A DNA stretch of 64,000 nt from Devosia sp. RR2S18 (lineage in GTDB: Bacteria > Pseudomonadota > Alphaproteobacteria > Rhizobiales > Devosiaceae): contig NZ_CP126539.1 of assembly GCF_030177755.1 (NCBI RefSeq), positions 830,001 to 894,000 on the forward strand, written 5' to 3'. Numbering within the stretch: position 1 is the first letter of the stretch; each line of letters opens with the position of its first letter. Position numbers and translations under genes: made by a program. The notes below the pieces were generated by a model, which ran no database searches, was not told the DNA's origin, and saw only the letters and a program-made list of their open reading frames with translations. Positions 7,811 through 16,339 of this stretch are shown here, in pieces.

Positions 7811-8380
7811 ATGAAAAAGACACTTATCGTCACGACTGCTGCGCTCTTCGCCACCACGGCCATGCCGAGCTTTGCCCAGGACGCAAGCGCGACGACCAGC
7901 ACGGATGCCAACACCAGCGTTGAAACTCCTGCCATGGATGCCGACGTGAGCGCCGGCGGGGCTATGGATGCAGATACTGGCGCAGGCGTGATGGACGCTG
8001 CCGGTTCCACTGCAATGGATGCAGGAGGCGCCATGAGCGTCGGCACGGAAGAGTTTTCCGACAACTCCTACGAGGCCGCACTCGCCGGCATCCAGACCTC
8101 CGGTCAGGTGGAGTTCGATCTGATCGAAGAAGATGATATCGTCATCATGCTTCTGTCCGAGCTTGAAGGTGACGCGGAGACCGGCAATGTCGATATTGAC
8201 GCCGCTCTGGACGCCAATGCCGAGGCGATGAGTGCCCTGCACACCAGCATCAGCGACAACGAGGCAATCGTCAGCTCGCTGGAAGCCGAAGGTGACTTCA
8301 CCGCAGAGGACGTCGTTGCGGTTCGCACTAACGCGGACGGCATGCTGGTCGTTTATGTCGACGACCGCGACAACAGCTAG
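7811..8380 (+). CDS. Exported acidic protein with MDA-type repeats
   Basis: 189 residues with a clear signal peptide (MKKTLIVTTAALFATTAMPSFAQ) and AAGGAG 7 nt before the ATG. After cleavage, about residues 25-80 are low-complexity and repeat the words AMDAD / VMDAA / AMDAG in a small-residue background. The remainder is acidic and looks folded (NSYEAALAGIQTSGQVEFD... DNEAIVSSLEAEGDFTAEDVVAV). A periplasmic protein of unknown function. It ends in a strong terminator. Long antisense frames over this gene are composition artefacts. Confidence 0.75.
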   Translation: MKKTLIVTTAALFATTAMPSFAQDASATTSTDANTSVETPAMDADVSAGGAMDADTGAGVMDAAGSTAMDAGGAMSVGTEEFSDNSYEAALAGIQTSGQVEFDLIEEDDIVIMLLSELEGDAETGNVDIDAALDANAEAMSALHTSISDNEAIVSSLEAEGDFTAEDVVAVRTNADGMLVVYVDDRDNS

Positions 8381-8404
8381 TCATCTCGCGACAAAAATTT
8401 TGGA

Positions 8405-8436
8405 GGGCTTCGGTGATGCACCGGAGCCCTTTCTTT
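8405..8436 (+). terminator. Intrinsic terminator after the exported acidic protein
   Basis: GGGCTTCGGTG 8405-8415 pairs with CACCGGAGCCC 8419-8429 (one T-G pair) around an ATG loop, followed by TTTCTTT. Confidence 0.85.
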
Positions 8437-8528
8437 ATGAACAGCGTCGCTCACATGTGAGCACCTGATCGTCTTTGGCTGCATTGACACCGGGCAGCCA
8501 ATCTACCATACAAGTTGCCTAGCCGGCC

Positions 8529-8544
8529 TGACGTCAGTGACGTC
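8529..8544. promoter_or_regulatory. Tandem TGACGTC repeat upstream of carbohydrate cluster 1
   Basis: TGACGTCA at 8529-8536 (self-complementary) followed after one base by TGACGTC at 8538-8544. It lies 70-85 bp before the first gene of the cluster, a plausible operator position. The binding protein is unknown. Confidence 0.3.
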
Positions 8545-8612
8545 TGAAGCTGCTGCAAGCGTCGCAATGCCCCGCGAAGAGGGCAGAGGCGCAGAAGATG
8601 TGATCCGGGGCC

Positions 8613-10274
8613 ATGACACGAAACCTGCTCGACGAGCTGCGTACCATTGATCTCCGCCGTTGCGCCTCCTTAGGGGAGGACGCGAAGGTTGAGGACCATG
8701 CGCTCCTGGCGGATTTCGCTGCGTCAGGGGTCGCTTTTACCAGCACGCATGAAGCGCTCGAGGCCCGCTACTACGATGCCGTGCGCGAACTCATTGCCTG
8801 CATCAAGCCGACCGCCGGGCTTCCGCCGATCCTCCAGGAAGGCGGCATTTATTACGGCTGTTGGCTTGAAAGCACCGGCACCATCAATGCCGAACTGCTC
8901 TCGCGGTTCATTCCATCGGTGGCGCAGGAGACGTTCGGCGCCTTCGCCAAGCTGCAGCGGGCCGATGGACTACTGCCCTACAAGATCACCGCCAATGGCG
9001 AGGTGTTCTCTCAGATTCAGCTAGTGACGCCGCCGGCCCGCTCGGTCTGGACCCATTACTGCCTCAACGGTCGCGACAAGACCTTCCTCCGAACGATGTA
9101 CGAGGCGCTCGCTCGCTACGATGAGTGGCTGGCGCAGAATCGCGATACCCGCGGCACCGGCGCGGTCGAGGCCTTTTGCACCTTCGATACCGGCCATGAT
9201 CTTTCCGCGCGGTTCTGGCACGTGCCGGATTCGCCATTCAACAATGACCCGGCGCGCTACAATCCGGACAATCCCATCCTGCCCTTTATCGCGCCGGATC
9301 TAACCGCGACCGTCGCCTGTGGCCGTGCCTATCTCGCCCGGATGGCCGATGAACTGGGTGAGGATGGTGAGCCTTGGCGGGGCAAAGCCGAGGCCAGCAT
9401 CGCCGCGCTGTTCGAACAGTGCTATGACGAGACCGACGGCTTCTTTTATGACCGCGACCGCAACGGGCGCCTAGTGCGGGTGCAATCCGACGTGCTGTTG
9501 CGCGTCCTGGCCTGCGAAGTTGGCGACGATGCTCTTTTCGCGCAAGCGCTCGAGCGTTATCTGCTCAATACGGCGAAGTTCTTCGCCAAATATCCCTTCA
9601 CCTCGCTAGCGCTTGACGATCCCCGCTTCGATCGGGACTATCAGCACAATAGCTGGTGCGGTCCGACCAACTTCCTGTCGCTGATCCGCGCCGCACACGC
9701 CTTCGAGGCTCATGGGCGCCATGTGGAGATGACCTGGATGCTTTATCCGGTCATCTCGGCGCTGGCGAAGTCCACGCAGTTCCCGCAATGCCTTGATCCC
9801 TTCACGGGGCAGCAGGGGTTTACCGAAGTCTATTCGCCCTCGATCCTCTGCCTCCTCGATTTCGTGGAGCGGCTCTGTGGCGTGCAGCCGCGGCCAGACG
9901 GCACGCTGTGGTTCACTGGGCTCGTGCCCTATCAGGTCGATCACCGCGATGCTGCCCATGAGACCGCCTATAGCCGCGTCGTAGACGGCATCCGCTTCGA
10001 ACTCTGCAACACGCGCGAGCAGGTAACGGCATATCGTGACGGTCAATTGCTGTTCCGCGCGCCCAAGGGCATTCGCGTCATCACCGATCGGGCCGGCAAT
10101 CTGCGCGGCATTGTGGGCATGAGCGTCAACATCATCAGCGGGATGCTGGAGACCGCCACGGGCTCGTTCCCCTTCACCCTTGCCGCCAACGAGGAGCATA
10201 GGTTCGATGGTCAAGAATTTTCGCCGCTAGCGGCGACTGGTTTGGTTGCACCGACTTACTCGGCGCAGCTTTAA
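8613..10274 (+). CDS. MGH1-like / amylo-alpha-1,6-glucosidase-type glycoside hydrolase
   Basis: A 553-residue protein without signal peptide, so probably cytoplasmic. The pattern of helices and motifs (GGIYYGCWLESTGTINAEL, FDTGHDLSARFW, DYQHNSWCGPTNFLSLIRA, GFTEVYSPSILCLLDF) is that of (alpha/alpha)6-barrel glycosidases of the MGH1 / GH63-like group, which includes mannosylglycerate hydrolase and debranching enzymes. A small beta domain follows at residue ~440. It heads a cluster with a sugar ABC importer and a GH43 enzyme, so it likely trims imported oligosaccharides. The exact substrate cannot be told. The ribosome-binding site before the ATG is weak. Confidence 0.72.
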   Translation: MTRNLLDELRTIDLRRCASLGEDAKVEDHALLADFAASGVAFTSTHEALEARYYDAVRELIACIKPTAGLPPILQEGGIYYGCWLESTGTINAELLSRFIPSVAQETFGAFAKLQRADGLLPYKITANGEVFSQIQLVTPPARSVWTHYCLNGRDKTFLRTMYEALARYDEWLAQNRDTRGTGAVEAFCTFDTGHDLSARFWHVPDSPFNNDPARYNPDNPILPFIAPDLTATVACGRAYLARMADELGEDGEPWRGKAEASIAALFEQCYDETDGFFYDRDRNGRLVRVQSDVLLRVLACEVGDDALFAQALERYLLNTAKFFAKYPFTSLALDDPRFDRDYQHNSWCGPTNFLSLIRAAHAFEAHGRHVEMTWMLYPVISALAKSTQFPQCLDPFTGQQGFTEVYSPSILCLLDFVERLCGVQPRPDGTLWFTGLVPYQVDHRDAAHETAYSRVVDGIRFELCNTREQVTAYRDGQLLFRAPKGIRVITDRAGNLRGIVGMSVNIISGMLETATGSFPFTLAANEEHRFDGQEFSPLAATGLVAPTYSAQL

Positions 10275-10318
10275 ACAAGAGGCTAGCGCCATGCGCCGGC
10301 CAACGACAAAGACGACTT

Positions 10319-10336
10319 CCGGCGAGCTTTCGCCGG
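10319..10336 (+). repeat. Hairpin before the binding-protein gene of cluster 1
   Basis: CCGGCGA 10319-10325 pairs with TCGCCGG 10330-10336 around GCTT, 36 nt before the ATG at 10372. There is no T-run. It may stabilise the 5' end of the binding-protein message. Confidence 0.4.
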
Positions 10337-10371
10337 TTGGTGAGGTACGTAGCTCAAACGGGAGGTTTATT

Positions 10372-11673
10372 ATGAGATTTACGAGACGTTCTTTCCTTGG
10401 CACGGCAGCCGCTGCTGCCGGTTCCACGGCCATCCTGACCGCGATGGGCCGTCCGGCCTTTGCGCAGGAAACCCGCATTCGCCACTTCTGGTGGGGCAAT
10501 CCGGACCGCGATGAGCGCACGCTGGAAGCCATCCGCATCTTCAACGAAAAGCATCCAGACATCGAGGTGATTGGCGAGACGCTTGGCTTTGCCGACTATT
10601 TCACCCGTCTCACCACCCAGATCGCTGGTGGCAACATGCCCGATGCGATCCAGATGGGTTATGGCGTGATGTTTGAATATATCGAGCGTGGCGCCCTGCT
10701 GCCGCTCGATGAATATATCGGCAACCAGCTCGACCTCACCCATATCGACCAGAGCGCCATCGACGCCGGCACTGTGGATGGCAAGCTCTACGCTCTCTCG
10801 ATCGGCGCCAATTCGCACATGGCGATGTATAACAAGCGCCTCTACGAGGAAGCCGGCATCGTTCCTGGCGAAGATTTCGACCCCTATGGCTGGACCTATG
10901 ACGATGTGAAGCGCATCGGCGTGGCCATCAAGGAAGCCACTGGCGTGGCCGGCACCGACGATAACACTGCCGACTACCAGAACTTCTCAGACTTCGCCGC
11001 CCAGGCTGGCGGCGAGCTCTACACGGCCGAGGGCGAATACGGCCCCACCCAGGAGATGGTGGAGCAGTACTGGACGATCTGGAAGGATATCCGCGACGCC
11101 GGCGCCACCCCGCCAGCGCAGCATTCAGCAGGCCTTGCAGCAGTGTCGGAGCTCAGCCGCATGGGCGTGGTCACCGGTGACTCGGCCACCACCTATCTCT
11201 GGTCCAACCAACTGGTGGGCGTGCAGGCGCTCATGGAGGACGAGCTCGGCGCGGCCATGTATCCGAACCTGCCCGAGATGATCCCCGGCTCAATCATCCA
11301 GCCAAGCCAGTTCATCTGCCTCAGCCGCGATACCGTGGATGCGGAAGCCACCGTCACCTACATGAACGCGTTCGTCAACGACATGGACATGACGGCGGCC
11401 CTGGGTCTCGAGCGTGGCATCCCGGCCAATTCCCAGGTCCGCGAAATGCTGCAGCCGACGTTGGAAGGCGCCGCGGCAACTTCTGTCGAGTTCTTCGACA
11501 ACATCCAGGGCAAGACCATGGAGCTGCATCCGCCCCAGCCGAGCGGTGCCAATGAAGTCGAACAGACCTTTGAGCGCATCGCCGTCGGCGTGCTGCTCGA
11601 GCAGCAGAGCATTCCCGATGCCGCTGCCGACTTCATCCGCCAGGCGGAGGCCATCCTGCGCCGCGCCAGCTAA
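10372..11673 (+). CDS. Extracellular sugar-binding protein of ABC importer 1 (Tat-exported)
   Basis: 433 residues from the ATG at 10372, which has GGGAGG at 10360-10365. An earlier in-frame ATG would add a non-signal extension. The N-terminus RFTRRSFLGTAAAAAGS is a twin-arginine signal, so export in folded form through Tat is predicted. The mature part looks like a family 1 solute-binding protein (IRHFWWGNPDRDERTLEAIRIFNEKHPDIEV; QLVGVQALMEDELG). It delivers a sugar to the permeases encoded next. A strong GC hairpin follows the stop, which in such operons often leads to a higher level of the binding protein than of the membrane subunits. Confidence 0.9.
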   Translation: MRFTRRSFLGTAAAAAGSTAILTAMGRPAFAQETRIRHFWWGNPDRDERTLEAIRIFNEKHPDIEVIGETLGFADYFTRLTTQIAGGNMPDAIQMGYGVMFEYIERGALLPLDEYIGNQLDLTHIDQSAIDAGTVDGKLYALSIGANSHMAMYNKRLYEEAGIVPGEDFDPYGWTYDDVKRIGVAIKEATGVAGTDDNTADYQNFSDFAAQAGGELYTAEGEYGPTQEMVEQYWTIWKDIRDAGATPPAQHSAGLAAVSELSRMGVVTGDSATTYLWSNQLVGVQALMEDELGAAMYPNLPEMIPGSIIQPSQFICLSRDTVDAEATVTYMNAFVNDMDMTAALGLERGIPANSQVREMLQPTLEGAAATSVEFFDNIQGKTMELHPPQPSGANEVEQTFERIAVGVLLEQQSIPDAAADFIRQAEAILRRAS

Positions 11674-11682
11674 TCAACTCAC

Positions 11683-11706
11683 GCCGCCGGGCTCCGGCCC
11701 GGCGGC
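11683..11706 (+). repeat. GC-rich hairpin between binding-protein and permease genes
   Basis: GCCGCCGGGC 11683-11692 pairs perfectly with GCCCGGCGGC 11697-11706 around TCCG. No T-run follows, so it probably acts in mRNA stabilisation or partial attenuation and not as a full terminator. Confidence 0.6.
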
Positions 11707-11735
11707 AATTCCAAATGTCTTCTGGAGCGCTGCCG

Positions 11736-12629
11736 ATGGAAAAGTTCTTGCGCAAGAACGCCCCGGCCTATGTCTTTCTCGCCCCCTGGCTGGTAGGCTT
11801 TTTCCTGCTGTCGATCTTTCCGATCCTGGCGTCGCTCTATCTCTCTTTCACCGAGTATGACGTGGTTCAGCCCCCCGAGTGGATTGGGCTTGAAAACTAC
11901 CAATACATGTTCGAATTCGACTACCGGTTCTGGAAATCGCTGCAGGTGACCTTCACCTTCGTGGTGGTCTCAGTGCCGCTCAAGCTCGCCTTCGCGCTGG
12001 CCGTGGCCATGCTGCTCGACAAGGGTATTCGCGCGGTGGGCTGGTATCGTGCGCTCTTTTATCTGCCATCCATTCTGGGCGGCTCTATTGCAGTCGCCAT
12101 CCTCTGGCGTCAGCTCTTTGACTATAACGGCGTCATCAACTCGGTGCTGCGCTTTTTTGGTGGCGACGGGCCCTATTGGCTGTCTGATCCACGCTATTCG
12201 CTATGGACCCTTGTCGTGCTGGCGGTTTGGCAGTTCGGCTCGCCCATGCTGATCTTCCTCGCGGGACTCCGCGCCATTCCGCAGGACCTCTACGAGGCGG
12301 CCGAGATCGATGCGGCGTCGCCCATGCGCAAATTCTTCGCCATCACCGTGCCGCTGCTGGCGCCGGTCATCTTCTTTAATCTGGTGCTCCAGATGATCGA
12401 GGCCTTCAAGAGCTTCTCGGGTGCCTTCATCATCTCGGGCGGCTCGGGGGCGCCGCTCGATAGCTTGCTGTTCTTCACGGTGTACCTCTTCAACGAAGCC
12501 TTCTCGTTCTTCCGCATGGGCTATGCCTCGGCGCTGGGCTGGGTGCTGCTCGTGATCATCGCGGCGTTCACCGCCATCGCCTTCTGGACCTCGAAATATT
12601 GGGTCCACTATGAGAACGAGAGGGGCTAG
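11736..12629 (+). CDS. ABC sugar importer 1, permease (MalF/UgpA type)
   Basis: 297 residues from the ATG at 11736, chosen for GGAG at 11723-11726 and because the family starts near FLRKNAPAYVFLAPWLVGF; an ATG at 11715 would add 7 residues. Six membrane spans and the EAA loop (DLYEAAEIDAASPMRKFFAITVPLLAP) that contacts the ATPase are seen. It pairs with the next gene, whose ATG is 4 bp after this stop. Confidence 0.9.
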   Translation: MEKFLRKNAPAYVFLAPWLVGFFLLSIFPILASLYLSFTEYDVVQPPEWIGLENYQYMFEFDYRFWKSLQVTFTFVVVSVPLKLAFALAVAMLLDKGIRAVGWYRALFYLPSILGGSIAVAILWRQLFDYNGVINSVLRFFGGDGPYWLSDPRYSLWTLVVLAVWQFGSPMLIFLAGLRAIPQDLYEAAEIDAASPMRKFFAITVPLLAPVIFFNLVLQMIEAFKSFSGAFIISGGSGAPLDSLLFFTVYLFNEAFSFFRMGYASALGWVLLVIIAAFTAIAFWTSKYWVHYENERG

Positions 12630-12632
12630 GCC

Positions 12633-13535
12633 ATGACCGACGCAAGCTCGACCCAGATCGTCGCCCCGGTCGCCGTTGCCGCCGAATTGCGCGCCCGGCG
12701 CGCCAGCCGCAACCGGCGCTCGGCGATCCTCAAGCACATCTTCCTGATCGCCGCCTCGTTCATCATGATTTATCCGCTGCTCTGGATGATCGCGAGTTCG
12801 CTCAAGCCCGACAACCAGATCTTCGGCGATCTCGGCCTGATCCCCACCGATCCGCAATGGTCCAACTATTCGGAGGGCTGGAACGCTCTTTCGGTCAGCT
12901 TCACTCAGTTCTTCTGGAATTCGGGCGTGGTCACCGTGCTCTCGGTGATCGGCAACGTGCTGTCCTGTTCCTTTGCCGCCTATGCGTTCGCCCGGCTTGA
13001 GTTCAACGGCAAGAACATCTGGTTCGCGCTGATGATGATGACGCTGATGATCCCCTACCATGTGGTCCTCATCCCGCAATACCTGACCTTCCTGCAGCTG
13101 GGCTGGGTCAATACCTATCTGCCGCTGGTGGTGCCACGGTTCCTGGCTACGGATGCTTTCTTCATTTTCCTCATGATCCAGTTCTTCCGGCAATTGCCGC
13201 GCGAACTGGACGAGGCGGCGATGATCGATGGCTGCTCGCCCTTCAAGATCTATTGGGCAATCATCCTGCCATTGTCACTGCCCGCCATGACCACGGCCGC
13301 CATCTTCTCGTTCATCTGGACGTGGGAGGACTTCCTGGGGCCACTGGTCTATCTCAACGACATCAAGGACTACACGGTCCCCTTGGCGCTGCGCATGTTC
13401 CTCAGCCAGGATTCGGTGTCCGAATATGGCCAGATGTTCGCCATGTCGGTGCTCTCGATCCTGCCCATTATTCTCTTCTTCGTCGTTTTCCAGCGCTTCA
13501 TCATTCGTGGCATCGCCATGAGCGGGATGAAGTAA
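12633..13535 (+). CDS. ABC sugar importer 1, permease (MalG/UgpE type)
   Basis: 300 residues. A basic cytoplasmic N-terminus ([16 protein letters not shown]) precedes six membrane spans. The EAA motif is [23 protein letters not shown], typical of the MalG side. Short spacing on both sides and matching gene order make it the second membrane subunit of the same importer. Confidence 0.92.
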   Translation: MTDASSTQIVAPVAVAAELRARRASRNRRSAILKHIFLIAASFIMIYPLLWMIASSLKPDNQIFGDLGLIPTDPQWSNYSEGWNALSVSFTQFFWNSGVVTVLSVIGNVLSCSFAAYAFARLEFNGKNIWFALMMMTLMIPYHVVLIPQYLTFLQLGWVNTYLPLVVPRFLATDAFFIFLMIQFFRQLPRELDEAAMIDGCSPFKIYWAIILPLSLPAMTTAAIFSFIWTWEDFLGPLVYLNDIKDYTVPLALRMFLSQDSVSEYGQMFAMSVLSILPIILFFVVFQRFIIRGIAMSGMK

Positions 13536-13560
13536 GGCTTGGCTGCATAGGATAAACCAA

Positions 13561-14628
13561 ATGGCTTCAGTCACCCTCAGTCAGGTCAAGAAGAACTACG
13601 GCAATGTGCCGGTCATCCACGGCATCGACCTCGATGTGCAATCGGGCGAGTTCCTGGTGCTGGTTGGGCCTTCGGGCTGCGGCAAGTCCACCCTGTTGCG
13701 CATGATTGCCGGCCTTGAGGAGATCGATGACGGCACAATTTCGATCGGCGACCGGGTGGTCAATGATCTGCCGGCGTCGCAGCGCAACCTCTCCATGGTG
13801 TTCCAGTCCTACGCGCTCTACCCCCATATGAGCGTGCGCAAGAACTTGGCATTTGGCCTCTCCAATCTGCGCATGCCCAAGGATGAGATCGAGCGCCGCG
13901 TCACCGAGGCCGCGCGCATCCTCCAGATCGAGCCACTGATGGAGCGCAAGCCGCGCCAGCTCTCGGGTGGCCAGAAGCAGCGTGTTGCCATCGGCCGCGC
14001 CATCGTCCGCGAGCCGCAACTCTTTCTGTTCGACGAGCCGCTCTCTAATCTCGATGCGGAACTGCGCGTGCAGATGCGCGTGGAGCTGGCCGGGCTCTAC
14101 CAGCGGCTGGGCACCACCATGATCTATGTGACGCACGACCAGACCGAAGCCATGACCATGGCGACGCGTATCGTGGTGCTGAGCAAGGGCCATATCGAGC
14201 AGGTCGGCACGCCGTTCGAGCTCTATAATTTCCCGCGCAACAAGTTCGTCGCGACCTTCATCGGGTCGCCCAAGATGAACATGCTCGACGCCAAGGCTAG
14301 CGGCGGCAGCGTCGATCTGCCCGGTCTTGGTCTGCTGCCGCTGCCCGCCGGCATCACGGCCGATGGGCCGATCAGCGTGGGTGTGCGGCCCGAGCAGATC
14401 AGCATGGGGACGGAGGGTGATCTTACGCTCGCCGGCACCGTTACGCTCGTGGAATATCTGGGCAGCGAGGTGTTCATCTACGTCAAGCTCGCCAACGGCC
14501 AGACTGTCCTCGTGCAGGGGTCCGGCACGGACAAGACGCGCAATGGCGAGGCGGTGACCATCTCGATCAAGGCCGAGCAGGCGCACTATTTCAACGCAGA
14601 GGGTTTGCGCCTCGGTCCCCACGCCTGA
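13561..14628 (+). CDS. ABC sugar importer 1, ATPase (UgpC/MsmK type)
   Basis: 355 residues. Walker [10 protein letters not shown] at about residue 37, signature LSGGQKQRV near 136, Walker [13 protein letters not shown] near 155, H-loop [10 protein letters not shown] near 191, and a C-terminal TOBE/MalK regulatory domain from about 235 (VGVRPEQI). These place it in the carbohydrate-uptake CUT1 group. It energises the permeases encoded just upstream. All catalytic motifs are intact. ATPases of this group may serve several importers, and a paralogue is at 35557. Confidence 0.92.
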   Translation: MASVTLSQVKKNYGNVPVIHGIDLDVQSGEFLVLVGPSGCGKSTLLRMIAGLEEIDDGTISIGDRVVNDLPASQRNLSMVFQSYALYPHMSVRKNLAFGLSNLRMPKDEIERRVTEAARILQIEPLMERKPRQLSGGQKQRVAIGRAIVREPQLFLFDEPLSNLDAELRVQMRVELAGLYQRLGTTMIYVTHDQTEAMTMATRIVVLSKGHIEQVGTPFELYNFPRNKFVATFIGSPKMNMLDAKASGGSVDLPGLGLLPLPAGITADGPISVGVRPEQISMGTEGDLTLAGTVTLVEYLGSEVFIYVKLANGQTVLVQGSGTDKTRNGEAVTISIKAEQAHYFNAEGLRLGPHA

Positions 14629-14664
14629 GGTCTTCCCGCTCTTTTGCAAGTTCAGGACTTTGCC

Positions 14665-16257
14665 ATGCCACGGGTCACCAACCCGATCCTGCCCGGGTTC
14701 AACCCCGATCCCTCCATCGTGCGGGTGGGCGAGGACTACTTTATCGCCACCTCCACCTTCGAATGGTATCCGGGGGTGCAGATCCACCACTCCAGGGATT
14801 TGGCGAACTGGAAGCTGGTGACGCGGCCGCTTGACCGGCCGAGCCTGCTCGATATGCGCGGTGACCCAGATAGCGGTGGCATCTGGGCGCCGGACCTGAC
14901 CTATGCCGATGGCCAGTTCTGGCTGGTTTATACCGACGTCAAGCGCCAGCAGGGCTCCTATAAGGACGTCTTCAACTACGTCACCACCGCGCCTGCCATC
15001 ACGGGCCCATGGTCGGAGCCCGTCTATCTCAATGCCACGGGGTTCGACCCAGCGCTCTTCCACGAAGACGATGGTAAGAAATACCTCCTCAACATGATCT
15101 GGGATCATCGCGGGCGGCCCAACATCTTTGCCGGCATCGCGCTGCAGGAATACGATCCCGCAACCGGCGAGTTGGTCGGCGAGGAGCACAACATCTTCCA
15201 GGGCACCGATCTCGGGTTGGTCGAGGGTCCCCACCTCTATAAGCGCAATGGCTGGTACTATCTGCTGACCGCCGAAGGGGGGACCGGCTTCGGCCATGCC
15301 TGCACGCTGGCGCGCTCGCGCAACCTCCTCGGCCCTTATGAACTGCACCCGGACCAACACATCCTCACGACCAAGGACGAGCCGCTCCATCCCATGCAGC
15401 GAGCAGGACATGGTGATATCGCCGAGACGCCTGACGGGGTGCCCTATCTCGTCCATTTGATGAGCCGCCCGGTCACACAGAAGCACCGATCGATCCTAGG
15501 GCGCGAGACCTCCATCCAGCGCTGCGAGTGGCGCGATGACGACTGGCTCTATGTGGTGGATGGACCACTGCCGGCGATGGAGACGGAGGTGCCCGGCACG
15601 CCTGAGCCGCAGCCGGGGGAGACCGTCTACCGCTTTTCGGCCGATGCGCCGCTGCCCAGTGACTTCCAGTGGCTCCGGACGCCGGTGCCGGAGCGCATCT
15701 TTTCGCTGACCGAGCGCCCGGGCGCCCTGCGCCTGTTTGGACGGCAATCCATCGGGTCCTGGTTCGAGCAGGCTTTGGTGGCGCGCCGGCAGACGGACTT
15801 CGACATCGAGGTTACGACCACGCTCGAATTTTCGCCGCGCAATGAGCGCGAGATGGCGGGCCTTACCATCTATTACGGCCGGCACGCCTTCGTGTATCTC
15901 CACGTCTCAGCCCATTCTGACGGGCAGCGCGAGCTGCTGCTCAAGGGCGCTATGGCCGACAATCGCGGCGGGCACCTCAAATATCTATCCGACCCGATTA
16001 GCATCCCCAATGCGGGGCCGGTGCACTTGGCGCTGCGCATGCAGAACGCGCGTCTGCAGTTCTTTTATAGCCTCGGCAGTTCAGACGACGTCATCAAGAT
16101 CGGCCCGGAGCTGGATGGCTCGATCCTGTCGGACGAAGCCAGCGTCGCCGTCGGCGGGGGCAGCTTTACCGGCACCTTTGTCGGCATGGCGGCGCAGGAC
16201 CTCAACGGCAAGGGCCGCCCGGCCGATTTTCTCGAGTTCACCTATCGTCGGGGCTGA
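14665..16257 (+). CDS. GH43 beta-xylosidase / alpha-L-arabinofuranosidase
   Basis: 530 residues from the ATG at 14665 (a TTG 21 nt earlier has no support). Five-bladed propeller signatures of GH43 (subfamily 11-like): general base Asp15 in GFNPDPSI, pKa-modulating Asp128 in GFDPALFHEDDG, general acid Glu187 in LVEGPHLY. The C-terminal ~200 residues form the beta-sandwich usual in XynB-type beta-xylosidases. There is no signal peptide, so it acts on oligosaccharides after import, releasing xylose or arabinose. Position after the ATPase gene (about 36 bp) supports co-transcription. The substrate of the whole cluster is therefore likely a hemicellulose fragment. Confidence 0.88.
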   Translation: MPRVTNPILPGFNPDPSIVRVGEDYFIATSTFEWYPGVQIHHSRDLANWKLVTRPLDRPSLLDMRGDPDSGGIWAPDLTYADGQFWLVYTDVKRQQGSYKDVFNYVTTAPAITGPWSEPVYLNATGFDPALFHEDDGKKYLLNMIWDHRGRPNIFAGIALQEYDPATGELVGEEHNIFQGTDLGLVEGPHLYKRNGWYYLLTAEGGTGFGHACTLARSRNLLGPYELHPDQHILTTKDEPLHPMQRAGHGDIAETPDGVPYLVHLMSRPVTQKHRSILGRETSIQRCEWRDDDWLYVVDGPLPAMETEVPGTPEPQPGETVYRFSADAPLPSDFQWLRTPVPERIFSLTERPGALRLFGRQSIGSWFEQALVARRQTDFDIEVTTTLEFSPRNEREMAGLTIYYGRHAFVYLHVSAHSDGQRELLLKGAMADNRGGHLKYLSDPISIPNAGPVHLALRMQNARLQFFYSLGSSDDVIKIGPELDGSILSDEASVAVGGGSFTGTFVGMAAQDLNGKGRPADFLEFTYRRG

Positions 16258-16339
16258 CGGCCACGACAAAGCAAATCTATATGGGACCATTGCGTCGGGG
16301 TGCGAGATCACCCGGACGACCTAAGGGAGAGAGACGAAA

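Noticed and set aside
7366..8242. Two long minus-strand frames across the exported acidic protein, one with apparent membrane segments
   Set aside because: The hydrophobic stretches are the antisense of the MDA-repeat and signal-peptide codons. The plus strand has a good ribosome-binding site, signal peptide and terminator.
12201..13193. A 330-codon minus-strand frame across the permeases
   Set aside because: Highly charged antisense of membrane-protein codons; no motif.
13567..15486. A 639-codon open frame on the minus strand
   Set aside because: It lies antisense to the ATPase and GH43 genes, has no family-like sequence (rich in His, Arg, Gly, Asp) and no ribosome-binding site; it is a by-product of high-GC codon use.
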